From Treponema sp. (lineage in GTDB: Bacteria; Spirochaetota; Spirochaetia; Treponematales; Treponemataceae), in the NCBI GenBank assembly GCA_017534445.1, contig JAFXWC010000071.1:169568-233567 (forward strand): a stretch of DNA of 64,000 nt. Direction: 5' to 3'. Each line of letters opens with the position of its first letter. The first letter of the stretch is position 1. Of this stretch, positions 31,802 through 39,658 are shown in pieces. The position numbers and the translations under genes were made by a program. The notes under the pieces are model-generated. The model did no database searches and had not been told where the DNA came from. It saw only the letters and a list, made by a program, of their open reading frames with translations.

Positions 31802-31874
31802 AGCTCCCGAGCGGAATCGGACCGCTGACCTCATCGTTACCAACGATGTGCTCTACCGACTGAGCTACAAGAGC
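31802..31874 (-). tRNA. tRNA-Thr (anticodon GGT)
   Basis: The minus strand gives a cloverleaf. The acceptor arm GCTCTTG pairs with CGGGAGC (two G-U pairs). The anticodon stem ATCGT/ACGAT holds GGT in its loop, and the T loop contains GGTCCGATTCC. It is the first gene of the cluster, about 25 bp after the predicted transcription start. CCA is not encoded. Confidence 0.95.
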
Positions 31875-31906
31875 AATCATGCGCAGTTATGTGATTGCGT
31901 TCTAAA

Positions 31907-31935
31907 AATATATAAAATTCAAAAGATTATGTCAA
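31907..31935 (-). promoter_or_regulatory. promoter of the tRNA-Thr/rpmG/rpoBC cluster
   Basis: On the minus strand a perfect -35 TTGACA (31930-31935), a 17-base spacer and -10 TATATT (31907-31912) lie just upstream of tRNA-Thr. This is one of the strongest sigma-70-type promoters in the window and fits the start of the 28-kb cluster. Confidence 0.85.
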
Positions 31936-31999
31936 GCGGAATTTATGAATTTACACAAGCGAAAATTAAAAATTCCAACGGAATAATTCAATTTTCTTT

Positions 32000-32165
32000 C
32001 TGGACTATGAATTTTATGGACGAAGCCCTAATTGCTCTACCATTATATTCCTTGGCTAATCCGAGCGTCCATGCCTCTGCGCCACCGCCCTTCCGGGGTT
32101 CCGCCCTCCGGCTCCATTCCTTCGGAACGGGCTTGCGCCCGCCCCTCCACGGCGGCGTAGGTTGA
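32000..32165. repeat. GC-rich dispersed repeat (accgccctt/ggcggcgta type)
   Basis: An AT-rich block with CTACCATT...TTGGCTAA is followed by a GC-rich block running from CACCGCCCTTCC to GGCGGCGTAGG. Related blocks occur at 49438-49590, 55072-55252 and, less clearly, 56637-56765. It fills most of the gap between tRNA-Thr and cheX. No gene is seen in it. Confidence 0.6.
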
Positions 32166-32206
32166 TGTGCCCAAATTCCCCAACAACAAATTCTTACAGG
32201 AAAAGC

Positions 32207-32674
32207 CTACATTCCCTTAAAGCAAAGGTCAACTTCAAAAGTACCGTGCTTTGTATAGAAGGGAACGGCTATGATCTTTGCAGACCGCGGCCAGGGAATA
32301 ACGTGGTTTTCGCCATAGCGGATGTCCGGTGCGGAAACAGATATTTCCTTGTCCCTTATGGCAGAGACGGCATTACCCGTGATGATGTTTGCAAATTCGC
32401 TTACAAGGCCTTTTTCCATCTCCTCCAGTTCTTCCGGAGAGCTAACTTCCATGTTTGAAAGCTGAATCATCTTTGCGGCCAGAATCTTGTGCAGGCGAAA
32501 GGCGACTATTCCGGTCTCGTCACCAGATACAGCAACAAGCCCCGAAATTTCCCACGTATGCTGAGAAATTGGGTTAAGCAGGTAAGGCTGCTTGTGCTGA
32601 GGAACTATATTGAACATTGTAACAAAGGCTTCCTCGCATGCGCTGAGGAAAGGATTAAGAAAAGAAGCTTCCAT
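32207..32674 (-). CDS. cheX: CheX-type chemotaxis phosphatase
   Basis: 155 residues. It matches the CheC/CheX/FliY phosphatase family with a single E-x2-N active motif (GLVSEFANIITGNAVSAIRD), the CheX arrangement. CheX removes phosphate from CheY-P in the cytoplasm, the main CheY-P phosphatase in spirochetes, which lack CheZ. Strands following IVAFRLHKILAAKMI and the C-terminal HGTFEVDLCF fit the fold. It stands alone here; I recall cheA-cheW-cheX-cheY operons in other treponemes, so this may be a second, orphan copy. Activity is inferred from the motif. Confidence 0.8.
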   Translation of the reverse strand: MEASFLNPFLSACEEAFVTMFNIVPQHKQPYLLNPISQHTWEISGLVAVSGDETGIVAFRLHKILAAKMIQLSNMEVSSPEELEEMEKGLVSEFANIITGNAVSAIRDKEISVSAPDIRYGENHVIPWPRSAKIIAVPFYTKHGTFEVDLCFKGM

Positions 32675-32763
32675 AGCAAATATTATAAGCCTAATTTAAA
32701 TATAATGCAAATTTGTAATGAAAATTATCAAGGGAGGGCCCTTGGACCCCTAACTTGGAGGGG

Positions 32764-32789
32764 CAACTTTTTTAACGTTAAAAAAGTTG
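32764..32789. repeat. 26-bp perfect palindrome
   Basis: CAACTTTTTTAAC (32764-32776) is followed directly by its exact reverse complement. It opens the composite repeat that follows and is the same length as the palindrome at 52691-52716, whose sequence is unrelated. Confidence 0.8.
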
Positions 32790-32961
32790 TCTACTCGGAA
32801 GCGGGTTTTCTTCTTTCTTGCCAAGCAATATCGAGCCATGGAGGGCGGGTTAGCAGCGTGCAGAAGTGCAAAGCGCTTCTGCAATCCTTTCAAAAATCCA
32901 TGGAGGGATTTTTGAAAGGATTGCACGGCTTAGGGGCCATATCGCTCAACGTTTCGCGATA
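32790..32961. repeat. composite hairpin repeat
   Basis: The order is a pyrimidine-rich lead TTTTCTTCTTTCTTGCCAAG, the block GCCATGGAGGGCGGGTTAGC, a 10-bp hairpin GCAGAAGTGC-aaa-GCGCTTCTGC, a 19-bp perfect hairpin with arms 32881-32899 and 32906-32924 and loop ATGGAG, and a short stem ATATCGC/GCGATAT. The lead and first block recur at 34459 and, inverted, at 45770-45810; a shorter copy is at 33008-33062. The gap cheX-cysE holds only this material. Confidence 0.75.
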
Positions 32962-33007
32962 TGCCTAAGAACCCAACCTTTGTATTAAACAAACGTCTCT
33001 TTGCAGA

Positions 33008-33062
33008 ATACAATTTTTTTTCTTTCTTGCCAATAATCATCAAGCCATGGATGCGTGGCTGT
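33008..33062. repeat. short copy of the composite repeat
   Basis: TTTTTTTTCTTTCTTGCCAA followed by a block with AAGCCATGGAT...GGCTG repeats the lead and first module of the element at 32790. It ends 19 bp before the cysE stop codon. Confidence 0.6.
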
Positions 33063-33080
33063 TTGAAAGGAAGACAAAAT

Positions 33081-33944
33081 TTAGTGGGCGCTGCCGCTTT
33101 GGGTGAAGAGGGTATTCGGGGGGACGGATTTTGTTACCCAGGTGTTGCCGCCTATGGTACTGCCGGCTCCTATTACTGTTTCTCCGCCCAGAATTGTGGC
33201 GTTTGCGTAGATTGTTACGTTATCTTCTATAGTAGGGTGTCTTTTTTTGTCCATGAGCTCTTTTTTTACGCTAAGGGCACCTAGGGTTACGCCCTGGTAG
33301 ATTTTTACGTTGTTGCCGATTACGCAGGTTTCGCCTATTACAACACCTGTTCCGTGGTCAATAAAGAAGCTTTCGCCAATTTCTGCACCGGGATTTATGT
33401 CTATTCCGGTTTTACCGTGGGCGTGTTCGCTCATGATTCTGGGGATTACCGGAACACCGGACTTGCAAAGGAAGTGGGCTATGCGGTAGGTTGAAATGGC
33501 TTCCAAGCAGGGGTAGGAAACAATTACCTCTTCCGTGGACTTTGCGGCAGGATCACCAATGTAGGCAGCCTGAACGTCAAGGCCTATCTTTCTGCGGAGC
33601 TCAGGAATTTCTTCTATTAAAGCGCGGCTTGTCTGTTCCGCAAGGGCAAAACAGTGGCTCTTTTTTACAAAGTCGTCCTGGATTACATAGACCAGAGCCT
33701 TTTTTATTTCGCGGGTAAGTATGGAAATTATGCGGTTAACGCGCTCACCGGTCACAAAGCGCAGGTTCTGGGAATCCAAGTCCTCTGCAACACGGAAGCC
33801 CGGAAAGATAAGGCTCTGAATGTCGCGCAGTACGTTAACAACGTTTTCGCGGTTGGGAAAGTCGTTGGCTTCTTCCAGATTTATTCCGCCATACTTTTTG
33901 TAGGATTCGAGTATATTGTCTATTGCGTTGTCTATTGAATTCAT
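33081..33944 (-). CDS. cysE: serine O-acetyltransferase
   Basis: 287 residues from the ATG at 33944 ([20 protein letters not shown]), with AAGGGGAA upstream. It makes O-acetylserine from serine and acetyl-CoA, the first step of cysteine synthesis. The N-terminal helical domain ends near residue 150. The left-handed beta-helix with hexapeptides follows ([20 protein letters not shown], the catalytic DH, then [16 protein letters not shown] and [19 protein letters not shown]). The length fits the longer CysE/EpsC branch. An in-frame codon at 34037 would lengthen the N-terminus without a good site. No cysK lies next to it. Confidence 0.9.
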   Translation of the reverse strand: MNSIDNAIDNILESYKKYGGINLEEANDFPNRENVVNVLRDIQSLIFPGFRVAEDLDSQNLRFVTGERVNRIISILTREIKKALVYVIQDDFVKKSHCFALAEQTSRALIEEIPELRRKIGLDVQAAYIGDPAAKSTEEVIVSYPCLEAISTYRIAHFLCKSGVPVIPRIMSEHAHGKTGIDINPGAEIGESFFIDHGTGVVIGETCVIGNNVKIYQGVTLGALSVKKELMDKKRHPTIEDNVTIYANATILGGETVIGAGSTIGGNTWVTKSVPPNTLFTQSGSAH

Positions 33945-34047
33945 GGGATTCCCCTTGGCGTGTGATTCTTTTAATCTAATGATTTTGTTTGAAAAAGGCA
34001 AGAAGAAAGTTTTCTGGGTTGCAGTAGGCAAATGCAAATATTAAAAC

Positions 34048-34177
34048 GAAAGCACTTCCATTCCCGGCAGGAACCGCGTCAAAAAAGCCAGCGCGCGGTA
34101 ATAGGAATCTAGTCGCTACGCTCCCTCCCGCGCAAATGCTTTTTTGCCGCGAACCCTGCCTCCATTCCAGTGCTTTC
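34048..34177. repeat. nested palindrome element, copy 1
   Basis: The outer arms GAAAGCACT (34048-34056) and AGTGCTTTC (34169-34177), the next arms GGCAGG/CCTGCC and the inner arms AAAAAAGC (34081-34088) and GCTTTTTT (34138-34145) are nested around a core containing TCGCTACGCTCCCTC. The same plan with other arm sequences is found at 47886-48035. It lies between the small RNA and cysE. Confidence 0.7.
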
Positions 34178-34226
34178 TAAAATACAATACTTTTGCATTG
34201 CAACAAAGGGAAAGAGGAAAAAAGAC

Positions 34227-34320
34227 AAAAAAAATAGGGGCTGAGAACGACAACGCGCCCGCAGCCCCTACGTCCAGAAATCTGGACATCGGAGAGAGTT
34301 TATCAGCTTATTTACAAGCT
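34227..34320 (-). ncRNA. candidate small RNA with its own promoter and terminator
   Basis: A transcript of about 90 bases is predicted on the minus strand. A perfect TTGACA and TATTTT, 17 bases apart, would start it near 34320. It contains hairpin AGCTT/AAGCT (34305-34320), hairpin GTCCAG/CTGGAC (34272-34287) and a strong terminator, TAGGGGCTG/CAGCCCCTA (34235-34270) followed by eight U. There is no start codon with a ribosome-binding site. It lies upstream of cysE on the same strand, so it could also be a terminated cysE leader, but a palindromic element separates the two. I recognise no known family (not SRP, 6S, tmRNA or RNase P RNA). Confidence 0.6.
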
Positions 34321-34326
34321 AATATT

Positions 34327-34355
34327 AAAATACTCCATTTTTATAAATATGTCAA
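34327..34355 (-). promoter_or_regulatory. promoter of the candidate small RNA
   Basis: On the minus strand TTGACA (34350-34355), a 17-base spacer and TATTTT (34327-34332). The -35 is perfect and the -10 matches four of six bases. Confidence 0.65.
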
Positions 34356-34430
34356 TAGAAAAATCAAAAAATCTCTAAAAAAAATGTAAACTCTAAAAAG
34401 TGGAAAAAGACTAGTTTTTTTTTGGGGAAT

Positions 34431-34455
34431 GTTCCCTTCGACTAGCTCAGGGAAC
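34431..34455. repeat. short REP-like hairpin
   Basis: GTTCCCT and AGGGAAC flank TCGACTAGCTC, followed by GTCTTTTTTC on the plus strand. A related TTCGACAAGCTCAGGAAC block occurs at 49620-49637. Confidence 0.55.
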
Positions 34456-34458
34456 GTC

Positions 34459-34603
34459 TTTTTTCTTTCTTGCCAAGCAATATCAAGCCATGGAGGGCGG
34501 GTTAGCAGCGTGCAGAAGTGTTTTGCAACCTACGCCCGATTGGAAGGGTTGCCGCAGGCAAGACCGAAGGGCCGGAGCGTTAGCGTAGCCCTGGAAAGCG
34601 GGG
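34459..34603. repeat. composite repeat, copy with CGATTGGAAGG module
   Basis: TTTTTTCTTTCTTGCCAAGC and AAGCCATGGAGGGCGGGTTA repeat the element at 32790. It then continues with CCCGATTGGAAGGGTTGCCG and ends in CCTGGAAAGCGGGG, the modules seen at 45924-46000 and, inverted, at 35905-35990 and 42585-42670. A 71-codon minus frame through it encodes only repeat-derived sequence. Confidence 0.7.
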
Positions 34604-34756
34604 AATGCAGCGGCATAAATTCCCGGTTGCAGCATTTTGACGAATGTAAAAGTTGGAATGCCGTCCATAAAATTCCCGTCCAGAAAAGAAAATGGCAAAA
34701 GAAGGCCTTGGGAATGTGACCATTGAAAGAAATGCGGAGAACTGGTAAAATACCGT

Positions 34757-35839
34757 ATGTTTCAGACTAAAAAGAGGGTCGCCCTTATTTGCACAGGCGT
34801 TTTTCTCGCAGCCGCAAGTACAGCGGTGTTTTTTTCGTGCAAGAGCAAGTCGCAGAAAATCAGGGAAAAGACCTATGAATACAACCAGGAACAGCTGGGC
34901 AAAGTCCTGCTACAAGAAGATATTTCTGAAGAAACCCGTTTTGCAGTAATCAAAAACATTGCGCAGAACATGCTTTCACAGAAAGACTACCCAAACCTAA
35001 TTCTCTTCCTTTCCGAATGGGTAGAAAACCATCCCGACGACCAGTACAATGCATACTGGCTTTTGGTAACGGCCAACACCTACCTGGAAATGGATTCCAA
35101 TCCCCTTGCGGAATATTACTTTGAGCGAATCATAAACAACTACAACGACCTTATGATAAGCACAAATTCCGGCGAGAAAGTTTCCGTCCACTTTATGAGC
35201 CTGCAGCACCTTGTCCAGATAAGCCAAAACCCGGTGAACAGGATTTCCTATTTTAACCAGCTGATTACCCGCTTTCCTGACAAGGTTAAGGTAACAGAAC
35301 TTTACGTCCGCCTTGCACTCGAATACGAAAAAGAAGGGGAATGGGCACTGGCACTAAGGGCATTCAGGCAGTTCCTTGCCCAAGACGACGCTTCAACAAT
35401 CAGAATTTCTGACCTTCCAAACGCATTTGCAAACGCAAGGCAGTTCGTAGACTTCTACAATTCAAGCAAAAACTGGACCTTTGAAACCCTGGACGAGCTT
35501 GTTGCGGCGGTAAAAAAGGCAATTTCCACCTACAATCCTGGCCAGCTGGACAGCTACAAGTCCCGCGTGAATTTCTTTAACATATCATGGCGGCAAGACG
35601 AAAATTCAAGTAATCCGCAGGCAACTTTCTATGCGAGCGACTACATGAGGGGAAACAGAATCCGCTTTAGCGACACGCTGGACGAAATTTCCACTCCAAC
35701 GGAAGCATACCTACGCACATGGGGATGGACAAATGCCAAGGTCTGGTATTTCTACTTCCGAAAGATAAATTTTCCTGTTGACCCAAAAGTTCACGGCCGT
35801 TGGGAATGGGCCGGAGTCTATTACGGAGATAAAATGTAA
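34757..35839 (+). CDS. TPR-containing lipoprotein
   Basis: 360 residues. The N-terminus is a lipoprotein signal (basic MFQTKKR, a hydrophobic stretch and the lipobox VFFSCKS with Cys near residue 28), so it is probably anchored in the periplasm. The middle shows helical repeats of TPR type (around NAYWLLVTANTYLEMDSNPL, then AEYYFERI, and later LALEYEKEGEWALALRAFRQ). The C-terminal 100 residues are rich in aromatic residues (WGWTNAKVWYFYFRKINF). It is the first gene of a three-gene plus-strand set with a LysM transglycosylase and an OmpA-like protein, an order I recall from T. pallidum TP0622-TP0624. A role in envelope assembly is inferred from that. Confidence 0.7.
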   Translation: MFQTKKRVALICTGVFLAAASTAVFFSCKSKSQKIREKTYEYNQEQLGKVLLQEDISEETRFAVIKNIAQNMLSQKDYPNLILFLSEWVENHPDDQYNAYWLLVTANTYLEMDSNPLAEYYFERIINNYNDLMISTNSGEKVSVHFMSLQHLVQISQNPVNRISYFNQLITRFPDKVKVTELYVRLALEYEKEGEWALALRAFRQFLAQDDASTIRISDLPNAFANARQFVDFYNSSKNWTFETLDELVAAVKKAISTYNPGQLDSYKSRVNFFNISWRQDENSSNPQATFYASDYMRGNRIRFSDTLDEISTPTEAYLRTWGWTNAKVWYFYFRKINFPVDPKVHGRWEWAGVYYGDKM

Positions 35840-35904
35840 TTATGAAGTTTTCTGTTCTTTCTTCTGAATTTTTTTCTTTTCTTTTTTCTGGACCGGCTTT
35901 TGTA

Positions 35905-35990
35905 TGCAAACCGGCTTTCCAGGGTTCCGGGGGTCCCTCCCCCCTCCATTGCCTGGCGGCAACGGCTACGCCGCCCTTCCAATCCGGGGT
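35905..35990. repeat. composite repeat in the mltD 5' region
   Basis: GGCTTTCCAGGGTTCCGGGG followed by CCCTCC and then GGCTACGCCGCCCTTCCAAT repeats the modules at 42589-42665 in the same orientation and those at 34528-34603 and 45924-45996 inverted. The reading frame of mltD is open through it from an ATG at 35842. Confidence 0.7.
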
Positions 35991-36021
35991 AGGCTTGAAC
36001 GGCAAGAACGGTGGAACTTCT

Positions 36022-37341
36022 TTGCCAACACGCAAAAACAAGAGCCACTTTATACGAAAGCTTGCACTTTTTGCCCTTTCATGCACAATGCTTATGTCTT
36101 CCTGCGCCACAGCCCAGGAACTTGCAGCCAGAGACAACGCATCTGCAAGCGCAGACGGTAAGGGCAGCGCGGAAAGCCAAGCCCTGCTGGACGCCTCCGA
36201 CACCTACGCAAGCGAACAGGATCAGCTTCTGGAAAAAGAGATTCAGGAAGAGCTAAAAAAGAAGAAGAAAAAGTCCTCCAAAAGCAAAAAAAGCAAGGAA
36301 AAGGACAAGGTAACCCTTATAGAAGAAGAAGTTGCCGCCATGAAGTCCGGCGAAGAGACACAAAACGGTGTTCGCCGCAAGGAACTGGAGCTTCCCGGCA
36401 TAGAGCACGAACTTTCGCAGAAATTCCTAAGGCAGTACCTTACCGCATCCGGCCAGAAGGTTCTTGTGCGCTCACTGGAAAACGCAGCCCCCTACCTGCC
36501 CTACATACTTGAACAGCTTAAGGAGCGCAACATGCCCCTTATCCTGCAGTACCTTCCTATTGTAGAGTCAAACTACCTGCCAAACGCTGTTTCCCGCTCA
36601 GGAGCAACCGGAATCTGGCAGTTCATGGCAAATTCCATGGCCCCCTACCTGGAAAAAGACAGCTGGTACGACGAAAGAAGGGACCCCTGGAAGTCAACCG
36701 ACGCGGCCCTTTCCAAGCTGGAGTACAACTTCCGCTTCTTTGGAGACTGGGAGCTTGCCCTTGCCGCCTACAACTGCGGTGCCGGAGCAATGGGTAAATT
36801 CGTAAAGCAGAACCCCGGCAAAGACTTCTGGTACCTTGCCGAAAACGAAATCCTTAAGAAAGAGTCCATTTTGTACGTGCCCAAGCTTCTTGCCATAGCA
36901 GACATAATCGAAAATGCACACTACTACGGGGCAACAGGCATTGAAGAAGCCGTAAAAGCAATAGAAAACGTGGAACCGGAAAAATTCACCTACATAAAAA
37001 CAGCCGGAATGTTCAGCTTTAACCAGATTTCAAAGGCAACAGGCGTTAGCAAAACCAAGGTAAAAACGCTGAATCCCGCACTTTTCCGTAACTGTACGCC
37101 CGCAAGAGAGGTTTACTCTTTAAGGCTACCCGGCGACATGCCAGAAGACACGGAGGAAAACCTAAAAAAGCAGGGTGTCGCCACCGATGCCATAATGTAC
37201 ACCGTAAAAGAGGGCGATTCCCTTTGGGGAATTTCCAGAAGGTACGGCATTACAGTGGAAGACCTTTGCGCTGTTAACGAAATAAGCGAAAAAAAGGTTT
37301 TATCTATTGGTAAAAAGCTAATTGTGCCGATATTCAATTAG
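36022..37341 (+). CDS. MltD-like lytic transglycosylase with LysM domain (lipoprotein)
   Basis: 439 residues from the TTG at 36022, which has GGTGG seven bases upstream. This start gives a clean lipoprotein signal: basic TRKNKSHFIRK, a hydrophobic run and MSSC. The in-frame ATG at 35842 would put about 60 repeat-derived residues in front of the signal, so I reject it. After a Lys/Ser/Glu linker comes an SLT domain with the catalytic Glu in LPIVESNYLPNAVSRSGATG and the motifs GIWQFM and AAYNCGAGAM. A C-terminal LysM (YTVKEGDSLWGISRRYGITV) binds glycan. It cleaves peptidoglycan strands in the periplasm. Start choice is inference; domains are clear. Confidence 0.85.
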   Translation: MPTRKNKSHFIRKLALFALSCTMLMSSCATAQELAARDNASASADGKGSAESQALLDASDTYASEQDQLLEKEIQEELKKKKKKSSKSKKSKEKDKVTLIEEEVAAMKSGEETQNGVRRKELELPGIEHELSQKFLRQYLTASGQKVLVRSLENAAPYLPYILEQLKERNMPLILQYLPIVESNYLPNAVSRSGATGIWQFMANSMAPYLEKDSWYDERRDPWKSTDAALSKLEYNFRFFGDWELALAAYNCGAGAMGKFVKQNPGKDFWYLAENEILKKESILYVPKLLAIADIIENAHYYGATGIEEAVKAIENVEPEKFTYIKTAGMFSFNQISKATGVSKTKVKTLNPALFRNCTPAREVYSLRLPGDMPEDTEENLKKQGVATDAIMYTVKEGDSLWGISRRYGITVEDLCAVNEISEKKVLSIGKKLIVPIFN

Positions 37342-37352
37342 GGGAAGTATAC

Positions 37353-38825
37353 ATGCAAAAGAAAGTATTGATTGCCGCAACCGGCTTGTTTTTTATATTT
37401 AGTCCTATTTGTGCGATGGCACAGGCCTCATCCGCAGACAGCCACGCAGAATTCAGGATGCAGGGCTTTACGGAAGAAGAAATAAGGGACGCAGAAGAGA
37501 AAGCCTACGCTGCCGCCAACGCATCCAGGGACAAGTCCATAATCAGCTCTGAAAGCAAGGTTGACTGGACAAAGAAGGCATTTATTTCCGACATTTCCAT
37601 GAACGTGGTAAAGGCAGGAATCCCTATGCCAAGCGGAAAGTCTCTTGCCGTAAACAGAATCAAGATGGAGCTTCCAATCCTTGTAAAAGACCCCCTTCTT
37701 TCGCTCTACGTGGACGACACACGCACCATAGAAGACCTTGTGCGCGAAGGAACCCTTACGCTCGAAGCCCTTACCCACATCATAGACAAAAGCAAGCAGA
37801 CCCCTGCCTACTTCCACAACGGAAGCAACAACTTAAAGACTACCAATACAATCCAGCTTCAGGACATAGGAACGCTCATAATCAAGCACAGAAAGCCTTA
37901 CGTGCAGGAGCTTCCAATTGACCGCATAGCATCCCGCCCCTACACTGGAATCATTATAGATGCAAGAGGAGCCTTGCCCATACAGGGTGAATTCACCACA
38001 AGTTCGGTAAGCCCTTGCCTTTTCCCCCGCATCTGGGACGAAAACATGACTCTTGTATACGAGCGCAACATGGTAGAGCCGGAAATTGCAAAGACTGCCG
38101 GCATAGTTGAATACATGACCGCAACAGGCCCGCGCGGCAGTACCGAAAGGGCTGGAAAAGACCCGCTTTGGATTATGGCAAAGAAAGTGTACGGCGTTAA
38201 CCGCTGCGACCCGGTAATTTCCTACGACGACTACCTCCGCATTGCAACAGTTCCCCAGAACCGAGAGCTTTTAAAGAACGGAAAGGTGGTCATTCTCTTG
38301 GGCGACAAAGAAATCTCCCGCGTTGTAACGGCACCAGAGCGCAACACAAAGTACTACCTTGACTACACAAAGATTCAGAAGGAACTTGAAAGGGTAAAGG
38401 ACAACGGCCCCGAAATAACCTTGGAAGATTCACCTACAGGCGGAATGGAGCTTACCCTTACCATAAGCGACCTGCGCTTCATAGCAGACTCAACCGAGCT
38501 TTTGCCGGAGGAACGCCCCCGCGTAAGCCTGATTGCAAAGCAGATAAAGACCGCACTCGCAGACGGCGGCAAATATTCAATCATTGTAGAAGGACACACG
38601 GCAGACGTAAACAAGCCTACCGGCCAGATGACTCTTAGTATCCAGCGTGCACAGGCTGTAATAGAGGCCCTAAAGCAGGATGGAATAGACGGAAAGCTCT
38701 TCTCTTACAAGGGCTACGGTGGAACAAAACCTGTGGAAAGCAACAACACAGCTGCCGGCCGCGCAAAGAACCGCCGCGTAGTAATAAAGCTAGTCCCGCA
38801 AGACGCAGACGCCCAGCGCCGCTAG
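37353..38825 (+). CDS. OmpA-family peptidoglycan-binding protein (TP0624-like)
   Basis: 490 residues with a cleavable signal peptide (KKVLIAATGLFFIFSPICAM then AQA). The first 350 residues have no domain I can name; I recall that T. pallidum TP0624, which has a similar place, has divergent domains there. The C-terminal 120 residues are an OmpA-like domain (LRFIADSTELLPEERPRVSL, VEGHTADVNKPTGQMTLS) with the binding signature NNTAAGRAKNRRVVIKL. The domain binds the diaminoacid of peptidoglycan, so the protein should tie the envelope together. It follows mltD by 11 bp, so the three genes form an operon. Confidence 0.8.
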   Translation: MQKKVLIAATGLFFIFSPICAMAQASSADSHAEFRMQGFTEEEIRDAEEKAYAAANASRDKSIISSESKVDWTKKAFISDISMNVVKAGIPMPSGKSLAVNRIKMELPILVKDPLLSLYVDDTRTIEDLVREGTLTLEALTHIIDKSKQTPAYFHNGSNNLKTTNTIQLQDIGTLIIKHRKPYVQELPIDRIASRPYTGIIIDARGALPIQGEFTTSSVSPCLFPRIWDENMTLVYERNMVEPEIAKTAGIVEYMTATGPRGSTERAGKDPLWIMAKKVYGVNRCDPVISYDDYLRIATVPQNRELLKNGKVVILLGDKEISRVVTAPERNTKYYLDYTKIQKELERVKDNGPEITLEDSPTGGMELTLTISDLRFIADSTELLPEERPRVSLIAKQIKTALADGGKYSIIVEGHTADVNKPTGQMTLSIQRAQAVIEALKQDGIDGKLFSYKGYGGTKPVESNNTAAGRAKNRRVVIKLVPQDADAQRR

Positions 38826-38861
38826 AAAAGCCCGACACCCGGCTACTAGCTACTATAACGG

Positions 38862-38963
38862 CAGGACATTACAGAATGGGACGTAGGAAAAAAGCAAGGA
38901 GGGACCCTTTAGGGAGGATTCCTTGATTTTTTCCGTTACTGGGACCCATTCTGTAATGTCCTG
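38862..38963. repeat. 102-bp long hairpin after the OmpA-family gene
   Basis: Arms CAGGACATTACAGAATGGG (38862-38880) and its exact complement (38945-38963) enclose a second pair of arms, GGAAAAAAGCAAGGA and TCCTTGATTTTTTCC, with one mismatch, and an inner CCCT/AGGG. The structure may end the plus-strand operon, but it looks like the other nested palindromes of the window. Confidence 0.75.
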
Positions 38964-38985
38964 ATCCAGTCATTACCTTGCACAG

Positions 38986-39006
38986 ATTCCGGGTCAAGCC
39001 CGGAAT
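38986..39006. repeat. REP-like palindrome
   Basis: ATTCCGGG-tcaag-CCCGGAAT. The copy at 44527-44548 is identical in both arms and in the flanking CACAG and GACGG. Confidence 0.75.
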
Positions 39007-39019
39007 GACGGCCACCGCA

Positions 39020-39640
39020 TTACTCCAGCACATTAGACCAAATCTTACCGCGAACATGCGGATTCACCGAATAGCGCTTGAACAAATCCGGCACGGTAAC
39101 AAAAGTAAAGCCCTGGTCAAGCAAAGCAGGAATTATCCGCTTAAGGGCTTCTACAGTCTTTGAATTTCCTTCCATATCGTGAAGCAAAAAAATCTGGCCT
39201 TCCTTTGCCGCATACAAAATCATCTTAACGCGCTCGTCACAAGAAACGCTGTCATCCCAGTCCTTGCAGTCAGCCCCGCAAATAAAAGGTTTTTCCACAC
39301 TATTGAACAAAGTCTCGGAAAGGTCAATGTAGGGTGGCCTAAAAAACTCAGGAATCCGCCCGGTATGCTCAAGAATCACTTGGTCAGTCCTAGAAACCTC
39401 GCTCTTAATTTCTTCAGCGCCCATGCTCCCCATGTGGGGATGGGTCCAGGAATGGCACTCTACCGTACAGCCAAGGCTAAGCTGCCTCTTTATCATGGGA
39501 ATGCTTTGCGGAGTAATATTCTGTCCGATTAAAAAAAACGAAGCCGTAACGCCAAAAGACTCAAGCACGTCAAGCACCTCTGCCGTGGTAGTGCAGTTGG
39601 GCCCGTCATCAAAAGAAAGAGCAAGATATTTTTTTTCCAT
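39020..39640 (-). CDS. polysaccharide deacetylase family protein
   Basis: 206 residues of the NodB-type carbohydrate esterase fold. Motif 1 (LALSFDDGPN) carries the catalytic base and metal Asp, motif 2 (HSWTHPHMG) the two metal His, and motif 3 (RPPYIDL) the active-site Arg. A late HDMEGN supplies the last His. There is no signal peptide, so it may act in the cytoplasm or leave by another route. The likely reaction is N-deacetylation of a glycan such as chitin oligomers or peptidoglycan precursors; substrate unknown. It is the last gene of a minus-strand operon behind purN (18 bp). Confidence 0.8.
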   Translation of the reverse strand: MEKKYLALSFDDGPNCTTTAEVLDVLESFGVTASFFLIGQNITPQSIPMIKRQLSLGCTVECHSWTHPHMGSMGAEEIKSEVSRTDQVILEHTGRIPEFFRPPYIDLSETLFNSVEKPFICGADCKDWDDSVSCDERVKMILYAAKEGQIFLLHDMEGNSKTVEALKRIIPALLDQGFTFVTVPDLFKRYSVNPHVRGKIWSNVLE

Positions 39641-39658
39641 AAAACGCCTTGTCAGATT

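Noticed and set aside
33945..34320. T-box or SAM riboswitch in front of cysE
   Set aside because: No T-box sequence, no antiterminator pair and no kink-turn pattern could be found; the only structure is the small terminator unit and a palindromic repeat.
34227..34320. Known housekeeping RNA (4.5S SRP RNA, 6S RNA)
   Set aside because: It lacks the SRP tetraloop region and the open-bubble fold of 6S RNA and is too short for tmRNA or RNase P RNA.
34483..34698. 71-codon open frame on the minus strand
   Set aside because: Made entirely of composite-repeat sequence; similar peptides appear wherever the repeat is read in this frame.
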